Source: Flavobacteriales bacterium (GTDB taxonomy: Bacteria; Bacteroidota; Bacteroidia; Flavobacteriales_E; Vicingaceae). Taken from it: 64,000 nt of DNA. Positions 57,061 through 64,000 of the stretch are shown one piece after another; position 1 is the stretch's first letter; each line of letters opens with the position of its first letter. The DNA lies in assembly GCA_026196775.1 (NCBI GenBank), contig JAPHUD010000037.1, positions 23,611 to 87,610 of the forward strand, in the 5' to 3' direction. The notes beneath the pieces are model-generated. The model was not told where the DNA came from, did no database searches, and was given only the letters and a program-made list of their open reading frames with translations. A program made the position numbers and the translations under genes.

Positions 57061-58905
57061 TTAATTGTTTAAAGTTTGAGTTTCTAAGCTTGATATTTTT
57101 TCTTTGCTAAAACTGTTTTTAGCTATCACAGCAGCACCATAAGACACCACAAATTGAGGAGTATCTATTATTTTTATGTCTTTATTGAATTTTTCGTTAA
57201 GTAAATCTTTCAAAAATGGATGGTGAGCGATAACACCACCAATCATATATGTTGGGATGCCCGGATCGAGTCGCATTTTTGCTACTTTGTTGGCTATTGA
57301 GTTGTATATTCCTCTAGAAATGTCTTCGAGTTTCATTCCGTCAAAAATCCAATTCATGATTTCGGTTTTGGCGAAAACTGTACAAAAACTATTTAACTCT
57401 TTATCGTACATAGAAAGTGAAGCTAAACTGCTCATATCAGCAATATTGATTCCTGCTCGTTCAGCAATTTCAGCCAAAAAAGAACCTGTTCCGGCAGCAC
57501 ATTTATCGTTCATGTAGAAATTTTCTACGTTGTTGTCTTTATCGCAGCGAATAATTTTTATGTCTTCGCCACCTATATCAATGATATTTTTTTCGCCTTT
57601 AAAATGTTGTGAAACACCAGCAGCACCACAATTTATTTCAGTTTTAACAATATCTGTTTCGGTAAAATGTTTTCGTCCGTAACCTGTTGCACAACTGTAT
57701 TTTATATTAAAGTTTGAAGTTATTGCAGACATCACATTTTTAAATGCTTGTTTGTCGTTGGTCATGGTAGGCAAAAAGTATCGGAATAATGGATTGTATT
57801 TATCATCAATTACAGTAAACTTAGCATAAGAAGAACCCAAATCTATTCCTAAAAAACAATCAACATTTTTATAAGTAACTGAGGTTGCTCCTTTATTTAT
57901 TAATCCTTTTTCAAATATCTTTCTGGTTATATCACCACTTGCTCCTGGAATTCTGGAAATAATGTTTTTATTCGTCATGGCTTTCACCATATTGGCAAAA
58001 GCTAAGTTTAAAGATGTTCGTATGTAATGTTTTCGACCATATTCTACAATTTTGCCATTGAAATAGTCAATTTCTGTTGGTCTATTGTTTATTAAATCAA
58101 CAGCTAAAGAAGGAAAATGGTCGCCACCTTTTTTGAGGTAACGCATACATTGTCGAAGAAAATCATCCGGAAATTTAATTTTTTCGGCTTCGGCCACTTC
58201 AATTCCTTCAGCAATAACTTGTTCAATAAGTTCTACCGTATCTTTATCGGCCATTGCTTCTGCCATAGTTAATCGGCTAACACCACATAGTGCACTTAAT
58301 GAGGAATTTAGCAAAGTCTTTTCCCAAGTTCTTTTTAACAATTCAAAAGAGTCTATAGCTTTTGTATCTAAGTTTACTGAGGTAAGTAAATCAGCTAATT
58401 GTTTTGCTTTAGCTGTTCGAGCATCATTAACACTTCCTAAATAATTTGGTGGGGTAAAAAAAGTTACCTTGGTAATGTTTGGAGCAATAGTATTTCCTGC
58501 AAAATTAACCACTAAACGTAAGGTTTTACTTTCTCCAAAACCATCTGCTAATAACTGTTCGGTATCAATTCCGTTTTGAGCTGAGATTACGGTTAGTTTT
58601 TCGGTATTTAATTCAAGTGCTTGATTAACTGCAACAGGAGTATGTGTGGTTTTTAGTGAAAATATTAAGTAATCGGCATCAAATGGAGCTAAATCAACAA
58701 TTCTGGTATAAACCTGACTGAACTGGGCTTTTTGTTCGATGACATTTTCTAAAATTAAGCCTTCGTTTTTAATTTTTTCGGCTTTGGTTTCGTTTACTTC
58801 ACATAGGGCTACTTCGCAGCCGGCTTCTTGTAGTTTTACAGCTAATATCATCCCCACCGGACCAAGTCCGATAACACCAATCTTTATTTTGTCTTTTTTT
58901 GTCAT
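57061..58905 (-). CDS. Fusion of ketopantoate-reductase-like dehydrogenase and HgdC/BcrD-type activator ATPase
   Basis: A 614-residue fusion that I do not recognise as a described protein. Domain 1 (about 6-335) is a PanE/ApbA-type dehydrogenase: GVIGLGPVGM (GxGxxG at 13-18), an acidic residue after strand 2 (LCEVNE) that favours NAD, SLKTTHT, SAQNGID, the catalytic Lys in TWEKTLLN (about 195) and the Glu in RPTEIDYFNG (about 276). Domain 2 (about 345-600) is an ASKHA activator of 2-hydroxyacyl-CoA dehydratases and benzoyl-CoA reductases: FLGIDLGSSYAK, ATGYGRKHF, IDIGGED, and the two Fe-S Cys sites KCAAGTG and FCTVFAKTE. All catalytic positions are kept in both halves. It lies 11 bp after the HgdB-family gene, its likely partner. 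Confidence 0.85.
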   Translation of the reverse strand: MTKKDKIKIGVIGLGPVGMILAVKLQEAGCEVALCEVNETKAEKIKNEGLILENVIEQKAQFSQVYTRIVDLAPFDADYLIFSLKTTHTPVAVNQALELNTEKLTVISAQNGIDTEQLLADGFGESKTLRLVVNFAGNTIAPNITKVTFFTPPNYLGSVNDARTAKAKQLADLLTSVNLDTKAIDSFELLKRTWEKTLLNSSLSALCGVSRLTMAEAMADKDTVELIEQVIAEGIEVAEAEKIKFPDDFLRQCMRYLKKGGDHFPSLAVDLINNRPTEIDYFNGKIVEYGRKHYIRTSLNLAFANMVKAMTNKNIISRIPGASGDITRKIFEKGLINKGATSVTYKNVDCFLGIDLGSSYAKFTVIDDKYNPLFRYFLPTMTNDKQAFKNVMSAITSNFNIKYSCATGYGRKHFTETDIVKTEINCGAAGVSQHFKGEKNIIDIGGEDIKIIRCDKDNNVENFYMNDKCAAGTGSFLAEIAERAGINIADMSSLASLSMYDKELNSFCTVFAKTEIMNWIFDGMKLEDISRGIYNSIANKVAKMRLDPGIPTYMIGGVIAHHPFLKDLLNEKFNKDIKIIDTPQFVVSYGAAVIAKNSFSKEKISSLETQTLNN

Positions 58906-58916
58906 CTAGTCTTCTA

Positions 58917-60131
58917 TTAAAACACTTTACTATCTTCTAGCTGTTCTAAAAAGGTTTCTATTTTGGTCATGCTTTGTCCTTCGGAAAAAAATCTTAAATC
59001 ACACAAATCGCCTTCTACAACTAATGCCGGAACTCCGGTTTTTTCTTTTAATCGTTGAGGCATTCCAAATTTTGCGTTAGAATTGTTGAAGCATGTTTTA
59101 GAATCGTGATAAACTATACCATCAATTTTGTATTCATTAAACCAATCTGAAAGCATCTTCATTTTGGCTTTTTCGCTTCTATTGATAAAAATTTCGGTAT
59201 AGGCTCTAGCAGTGGAGTTCCATGGGTCGTTTTCGTCAAACTTGTCAAATACCCAACTGCTGCAATAGGTAGATGCTACAACTGCAGCATCGTTAGAAGT
59301 AAACAAATCGCTTAACATTCTTAGTTTTCCCCAAATGGGCATTCCTTCCCAAAAGATTCTGGTTTTAGCTTGTGGTAAAAACCCTAAATTGTTTTTTACG
59401 TTATCTTCTAATTCGGCTAATAATTCGGTGTAATAATCTTTGGCTATTTGAGTTCCACGGAGCACTACTATTGGTCCCATGTGTATGGTTCCATCAAAGA
59501 AACTTAATGGAGCATTCATTGCTGTTGAAGTTTTTAGTACTTTTTGCCACAATAAAGTTGCTTCTTTGCTTAAGCGAACGGTTTCTTTAAATTTATTTTC
59601 ATCAAATTGTTGTCCGCTTATCTGTTCGCAAACAGGAATCATGTTTTTGAATTGTTTCACTACTAAATTCACTTCATCTTGTGTAACTTCATCAACATGG
59701 CGTGGAGGCATAATTCCAACAATAGGACAGTTGAATTCATCAGCAAAAAACTGAAACCAATCCTGTACTTCTCTACATTGATTGGTATTGTAAGCAATCA
59801 AGTCTGGTTTGGGTTGTCCTTGTAATCCGTAATGTGTTTTTAAAGGGGAATCGTGTTTAAGATAAGAACCTATATCGGCTGTGGTGTAAGAGCAAACATG
59901 ACCGGAATAACCACACTTTACTGCTTCTGGTATATAATCCATAGCTGTTCTTGTAGCTCCCATTAATGCTCCATGATTTTCGGGGAAATATACTTCAAAA
60001 CCAAAAGAACGAAGTAACTCGGCAGGACCTACACTAGTACACCAAGCAATTTTCTTTTTGCCGGATTCTAATGAGCTAAAATATTCGCCCATTATTTTTT
60101 TCATGGTATCTGTAGCTTTTATTTTGTACAT
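58917..60131 (-). CDS. HgdB/BcrB/C-family Fe-S protein (2-hydroxyacyl-CoA dehydratase or DCCP-like)
   Basis: A 404-residue member of the 2-hydroxyglutaryl-CoA dehydratase D-component family. It has AWCTSVGPAELLRSFGFEVYFPENHGA (read in segments; Cys31), KCGYSGHVCSY (Cys73, Cys80), NQCREVQDWF (Cys119), GIVYHDSKTCF and the C-terminal VVEGDLCDLRFFSE. It has nine or so Cys, enough for one or two clusters. Only one such subunit is visible, while dehydratases and BcrBC use two different ones. Choices are: a BcrB or BcrC that moved away from bcrA, a homodimeric double-cubane protein, or an FldC-like dehydratase. It overlaps the ligase gene by 13 bp. An alternative ATG at 60104 would avoid the overlap. 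Confidence 0.8.
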   Translation of the reverse strand: MYKIKATDTMKKIMGEYFSSLESGKKKIAWCTSVGPAELLRSFGFEVYFPENHGALMGATRTAMDYIPEAVKCGYSGHVCSYTTADIGSYLKHDSPLKTHYGLQGQPKPDLIAYNTNQCREVQDWFQFFADEFNCPIVGIMPPRHVDEVTQDEVNLVVKQFKNMIPVCEQISGQQFDENKFKETVRLSKEATLLWQKVLKTSTAMNAPLSFFDGTIHMGPIVVLRGTQIAKDYYTELLAELEDNVKNNLGFLPQAKTRIFWEGMPIWGKLRMLSDLFTSNDAAVVASTYCSSWVFDKFDENDPWNSTARAYTEIFINRSEKAKMKMLSDWFNEYKIDGIVYHDSKTCFNNSNAKFGMPQRLKEKTGVPALVVEGDLCDLRFFSEGQSMTKIETFLEQLEDSKVF

Positions 60132-61864
60132 CTTGCGTTCAGTTTATCTGGTTCTAATTCTATTACATAAACTTCTTCCTCCACAGGAACTTTCTCACCA
60201 TATAAGTTAAGTAAATGGTTTCTATATCGTTCTACTACATTTTTTGGGGCTACTTTCATGGAGGGAGTAAGAGTATTATTGTCTAATGATAGTTCATCCA
60301 AAATAATGGCAGCTGATTTTACTTTAGCAAATTTTTGTTTTAAACTGTCGTTAGCCATTGCTAAGCAACCGGTTAAGCATCTTCCTAATTCGTTTAAGCT
60401 TCTTGGGCAAAAACAACCTTCTTCTGGAGAAAGTTCATAATCTGGTCTTTCTAGTAATTTTTTATTTGGAAAAATAAGAGCTACAGGGTGTTCCTCACCA
60501 CTACCAGAAACTACAGCGTATTGAACGTAGTGGCATTTTAATTCGATGGCTTTTTCTAAATCGGTTGGAATTACTTTTTCACCATTAGACAATTTAAAAA
60601 TTCTATCTTTTCGAGAAATTAGTTTTAAACCATTTTCAGTAATTTCACCCACATCTCCTGTTCTGTACCAGCCATCTTCGGTAAAAATAGCTGTATTGGC
60701 TTCATCATTATGATAATACTTTACCATAATATTTGGACCTTTTACTTGTATCTCGTCATCATCGGCAACACGAATACTTACTCCGGGTATGGGGTTTCCA
60801 ACTACTCCTGTTTCTCTTTTTAATGATGGATCGGTTAACGTGCAGCAAGGTGAAGTTTCAGTTAATCCCCAACCTTCAACTACTTTTATTCCACGTTTTT
60901 CAAATTCATTTGAAAGTTTTTCAGGTAGAGCTGCTGCTGCTGTAAAGATGAATTTTAACCCTGAGTTGAAAAAAATATTTTCAGCTTCTTTACTTTCTTT
61001 AGTTAAATCGTAAAGCGATTGATATACTTTTGGAACGCTAAAGAAAATGGTTGGTTTAATCAGTTTCCAATTTTCAAAAATTTGGTTGGCATCTCTTCCA
61101 TAACTGCTTTCGAGCGAAAAAGTTGCTCCATTATACAATGCAGTAAACAATTCGAATATACCTCCAAAACTATGGTGCCAAGGTAAATAAGCTAAAAATC
61201 TATCTTCGGAAGTTACATCCCAAACAATTGATAATGCTGCTTGTTGCGATAAAATGTTTTTGTGCATTAATTGCACACATTTTGGAATTCCCATGGTTCC
61301 GGAGGTGTACATGTTTAAACAAATTGTGTCCGGTGATATTTCAGTATCAAATACCGAAGTGTTCTCTGGTCGTTGTTTTAGTAAAATGTCAATATATTTT
61401 AAATCAGGAAAACGACTATCTATTATATCTGTAAAAGAAAAAATTTGCTTTAAATTCAACTCTGAACTGATATTTGCCAATTGTTGCTCACCTGCCAAAG
61501 CTAACCAAGTAGCATCTGAGTGATTAATAAGTAGTTCAGCAGTTTCTTTTTTGAAATTTGCAAAAATTGGAACAACAACACCTCCATAAGCCATAATTGC
61601 TAATTCTAATTGGAGCATATCCAAACAATTGCGTGAGAAAATGACCATTTTTTCTCCTTTTGCAAACCCTATTTGTTGAAGGTTGTAAGCAATGTTTTGG
61701 ATATTATTGTAAAAGTTGTTCCAAGTAATTCCTTCATAAACGCCTTTGCTGTTTTTTTCTTGATAAACAATTTTATTATCATAACGCAAAACGTTTTGAT
61801 TAAGCATAGTAGCAATGTTTGGAATTACATCACCTAATTTATGTTCGGCATCGAGTTGTTTCAT
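60119..61864 (-). CDS. AMP-forming acyl-CoA ligase (long-chain type) with a four-Cys patch
   Basis: A 581-residue adenylate-forming enzyme. It shows LNMYTSGTMGIPKCVQLMHKN, VVEGWGLTETSPCC, GWYRTGDVGEI and LISRKDRIFKLSNGEKVIP with the expected catalytic Lys region. The long-chain (FadD15/LC-FACS) group fits better than the 520-residue benzoate-CoA ligases. An unusual insertion near 484-500 reads GCFCPRSLNELGRCLTGC, a CxC-x9-CxxxC set that could bind metal. Its start is 75 bp after bcrD and its end overlaps the HgdB-family gene, so the two are translationally coupled. The acid substrate is not determined. Confidence 0.85.
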   Translation of the reverse strand: MKQLDAEHKLGDVIPNIATMLNQNVLRYDNKIVYQEKNSKGVYEGITWNNFYNNIQNIAYNLQQIGFAKGEKMVIFSRNCLDMLQLELAIMAYGGVVVPIFANFKKETAELLINHSDATWLALAGEQQLANISSELNLKQIFSFTDIIDSRFPDLKYIDILLKQRPENTSVFDTEISPDTICLNMYTSGTMGIPKCVQLMHKNILSQQAALSIVWDVTSEDRFLAYLPWHHSFGGIFELFTALYNGATFSLESSYGRDANQIFENWKLIKPTIFFSVPKVYQSLYDLTKESKEAENIFFNSGLKFIFTAAAALPEKLSNEFEKRGIKVVEGWGLTETSPCCTLTDPSLKRETGVVGNPIPGVSIRVADDDEIQVKGPNIMVKYYHNDEANTAIFTEDGWYRTGDVGEITENGLKLISRKDRIFKLSNGEKVIPTDLEKAIELKCHYVQYAVVSGSGEEHPVALIFPNKKLLERPDYELSPEEGCFCPRSLNELGRCLTGCLAMANDSLKQKFAKVKSAAIILDELSLDNNTLTPSMKVAPKNVVERYRNHLLNLYGEKVPVEEEVYVIELEPDKLNARCTK

Positions 61865-61939
61865 TTTAAAGGTTTAAAGATCAGAGCTTGAGGTTGAATT
61901 CTTAAACATTGAACATCAACCCTTAAACTTTGAATGAGC

Positions 61940-62797
61940 TTAAGCCACTACTGCAGCTTCCTTTTCTTTTAATTTATAATACCTAAATCCGCCCCAAAGA
62001 GCGGCTCCAATTGCACCAGAATAAATAGCATCTGGGTGAGCAATGAATTCAAAAACTTGTTTTTTATTTTCAGCGGCCATTTCTTCAATGGCTTGTACCA
62101 TTCCAACATTCATTCCCATACCACCTACTAATGCAATTGGAGATTCTGCTTTTAGAGCTCCTAATAATTTAACTACACGCTGTGCAATAGAAATATTAAT
62201 TCCTTTAACTATGTTTGGGGTTGATAATCCTTTAGAAACTAGGTTAATAACATCTGTTTCGGCTAGCACGGCACAAATACCTGAAGGTACTTCAGGGTTG
62301 TCAGCTTGTAAAGAAATTTCACCAACTTCTTCAATTGCCAAACCTAGGTAGCGAGAAATATTTTCGATAAATTGACCTGAACCGGAAGCACATTGACCTG
62401 TCATTTTATAATCCAACACTTTTCCTCTGCTATCTACTTTTATGGCTCTCACATACAACCCACCCATATCAACAACAGTTTTTGCATTTGAGTTAAAATA
62501 GATTCCTCCTCGAGCGTGAGAAGTCATACTGTAAAAGTGACCGGTTTTCTTTTCAACCATTTCACCTTCTCCAGTAGAAGCTAAGTAAGCAATATCGTTA
62601 TCGTAATTTAGGTTATTTCTTTTTAATATTAAATCAACGGCATCAATCACCACATCTTTAGGATTACGCTTTCTGATTTTCTCGGTTTGTTTATCAATTA
62701 GTTTATGATCTCCGGTTTCGTGGTTATATTTCATTAAAACGGCTTTAACGTAGCTTCCACCTACATCAACACCCATTGTGTGAATTGCATTTTTCAT
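61940..62797 (-). CDS. bcrD: Benzoyl-CoA reductase ATPase subunit BcrD (BadG type)
   Basis: BcrD is one of two ATPase subunits that drive two electrons at very low potential into the benzoyl-CoA ring. The 285-residue protein has MGVDVGGSYVKAVL (phosphate 1), STGEGEMVEKKTGHFYSMTSHARGGIYFN (read in segments), VVDMGGLYVRAIKVD, the first cluster Cys in GQCASGSGQFIENISRYLGLA and the second in SGICAVLAETDVINL. These blocks match Thauera-type BcrD closely. The start is set at 62797 (MKNAIHTMG). An earlier ATG at 62914 would add 39 basic residues and overlap bcrA. It follows bcrA by 43 bp. Confidence 0.96.
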   Translation of the reverse strand: MKNAIHTMGVDVGGSYVKAVLMKYNHETGDHKLIDKQTEKIRKRNPKDVVIDAVDLILKRNNLNYDNDIAYLASTGEGEMVEKKTGHFYSMTSHARGGIYFNSNAKTVVDMGGLYVRAIKVDSRGKVLDYKMTGQCASGSGQFIENISRYLGLAIEEVGEISLQADNPEVPSGICAVLAETDVINLVSKGLSTPNIVKGINISIAQRVVKLLGALKAESPIALVGGMGMNVGMVQAIEEMAAENKKQVFEFIAHPDAIYSGAIGAALWGGFRYYKLKEKEAAVVA

Positions 62798-62840
62798 AAT
62801 TCTATATTTTTGACAATAGGGGCATACCCCATTGCGGTTA

Positions 62841-64000
62841 TTAGTTTTCTTGTTTTTCTTTTTCTTTTGCAGTTGGTAAATCGGCACTGATGTTTCTTCT
62901 AGCAAACATGGCACCCCCTAAAGCTCCCATAAAAATAGAATCGGTGTGGATATTCATGGTTACCTCACCATAAGAATCGGTTACCATTTGTTTTACATAT
63001 TTTAAAACAGCTTCATTACGAGCGACACCACCAGTAAAGGTAAATTCTTCTCGAACACCACCTGAACGAGCAATCAGAGACATGGCACGTTGAACAATGG
63101 CTTTATGCAATCCTGCTAATATGTTTGGGCGCTCTTCTCCATTGTGTAACAATTCTTTTACTTCTGCTCCTGCAAACACAGTACAAGTAGAACAGATGGT
63201 AGTTTCTTTAGTAGCTTTGTTGGCTTCCGGTCCTAATTCATTTAGGGATAAACCAAACTCGTCAGCAATATATCCTAAATAACGACCGCAACCTGCAGCA
63301 CATCTGTCATTCATATGGAAACTGGTTACTAATCCATGTTTATCTACTTGAATAGCTTTTGTATCTTGACCACCAATATCTAAAACTGTTCTTGTATTTG
63401 GAAAAACTGCGTGAGCTCCAAAAGCATGACAAAGAATTTCAGATTTAATACAATCTTCGGGGAATGGCAATAATGCTCTACCATAGCCTGTACCTGTCAT
63501 TTTTGCAATGTGAATTTCTTCACTGGCAATATCTTGAATGTGCTCTCTTAGGGTGTATTCTATATTTTTGTAGTTATTCTTTACGGCATTTAATTCGGCA
63601 TAATACCAATCTTCATCGCTTCCGTCTTCTTGTTGATCAGCTAATCCTTGGTATTTTTCCTCTAAAATATTCATAGCTTCCATTACCAACTCTTTAAAGT
63701 TGTAGGTAACCATTTCATTTTCTACGGGAGTAATACTTTTGTCAAACGCCAACATAACTGGTTCATAAAATTCAACATCTCTTTCCTCTACTTCTAAATT
63801 ATATCTTTCACTTACAATGTCTCTAAAAAATTGATTTTTAGAACCTAAATCCTCTTCTACAAAGCCTTTTCTTATTTGGGGACGAATGGTCTCAATTATT
63901 TCGTTTAAAATGTTTAGAATTTGGTCTTTGTTATCATAGGTAAATTCATTTACCGTTTTTCTTAGCATTTTCTCCAAACTATCCATACGTTTTTTAAACT
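62841..64000 (-). CDS. bcrA: Benzoyl-CoA reductase ATPase subunit BcrA (BadF type), 5' end outside window
   Basis: BcrA pairs with BcrD as the ATP-driven reductase component. The visible 386 codons include TGYGRALLPFPEDCIKSEILCHAFGAH, VLDIGGQDTKAIQVD, FHMNDRCAAGCGRYLGYIADEFGL and STCTVFAGAEVKELL, plus FTFTGGVARNEA, all as in Thauera BcrA (438 residues). The first 130 or so visible residues are the BcrA-specific insertion that follows the phosphate-1 motif. That motif itself (GxDxGS...K) is missing and should lie about 50 residues upstream. The frame stays open to base 64000, so the ATG at 63986 is probably internal. bcrB and bcrC are expected upstream. Confidence 0.94.
   Translation of the reverse strand, partial: FKKRMDSLEKMLRKTVNEFTYDNKDQILNILNEIIETIRPQIRKGFVEEDLGSKNQFFRDIVSERYNLEVEERDVEFYEPVMLAFDKSITPVENEMVTYNFKELVMEAMNILEEKYQGLADQQEDGSDEDWYYAELNAVKNNYKNIEYTLREHIQDIASEEIHIAKMTGTGYGRALLPFPEDCIKSEILCHAFGAHAVFPNTRTVLDIGGQDTKAIQVDKHGLVTSFHMNDRCAAGCGRYLGYIADEFGLSLNELGPEANKATKETTICSTCTVFAGAEVKELLHNGEERPNILAGLHKAIVQRAMSLIARSGGVREEFTFTGGVARNEAVLKYVKQMVTDSYGEVTMNIHTDSIFMGALGGAMFARRNISADLPTAKEKEKQEN

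Noticed and set aside
60119..61864. Benzoate-CoA ligase
   Set aside because: The protein is longer and closer to the long-chain acyl-CoA synthetase group, and nothing in the sequence shows an aromatic pocket. The substrate is left open.
62798..62914. N-terminal extension of BcrD with a CPYC motif
   Set aside because: The extra 39 residues come from the bcrA 3' end and the spacer, and BcrD homologues start at the phosphate-1 strand.

Overview
The window is low-GC DNA from a member of the Bacteroidota, most likely Flavobacteriales. The evidence is a gliding-motility lipoprotein (GldD), a subtilase with a type IX secretion C-terminal signal, Bacteroidota-only small proteins, TAnnTTTG-type promoters and few Shine-Dalgarno sequences. 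There are no rRNA or tRNA genes, no CRISPR array and no insertion sequence. Gene density is high and nearly every gap is under 350 bp.

Region 1 (1-36 kb) is mostly housekeeping. It holds sanA (cut by the left edge), dapB, a prolyl oligopeptidase, a YraQ-type permease broken by one in-frame stop, recA, bcp, a truncated-hemoglobin/hemerythrin operon, panB, an ABC-F protein, an FNR-like regulator, and a MacAB/TolC-like export operon. It continues with YfhO, a T9SS subtilase, a PLP enzyme, a lytic transglycosylase, a NarX-like kinase, gldD, dapF, arfB, an OmpR-type two-component system and fabD.

Region 2 (36-47.6 kb) is a partial denitrification island. nirK-nirV-sco reduces nitrite to NO, and norCB with norQDEF reduces NO to N2O. 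A further operon, ric-rrf2-cytochrome c-crp, handles nitrosative damage and regulation. Several TGAT-N4-ATCA/GTCA (FNR/DNR-type) boxes and two copies of a near-identical 20-bp dyad (AAAAGA-N8-TCTTTT) lie upstream of nirK, norC, ric and the NarX-like kinase gene. No nitrous oxide or nitrate reductase genes are present here.

Region 3 (47.8-64 kb, all on the minus strand, tightly packed) is an anaerobic benzoyl-CoA degradation operon that runs off the right edge. It encodes two ATPase subunits of a Thauera-type ATP-dependent benzoyl-CoA reductase (bcrA partial, bcrD), the three ring-processing enzymes Dch, Had and Oah, a thiolase, a bifunctional 3-hydroxyacyl-CoA dehydrogenase/enoyl-CoA hydratase, and a 2-oxoacid:ferredoxin oxidoreductase (korAB) that could supply reduced ferredoxin. 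Embedded in it is an unusual module. It consists of an acyl-CoA ligase with a four-cysteine patch, a single HgdB/BcrB/C-family Fe-S protein, and a fusion of a ketopantoate-reductase-like dehydrogenase with a third HgdC-type activator ATPase. I do not recognise that module as a described system.

Together the right-hand 28 kb suggests a gliding bacterium that can oxidise aromatic acids without oxygen while respiring nitrite or NO. The bcrB and bcrC subunit genes and any ferredoxin gene would have to lie outside the window.
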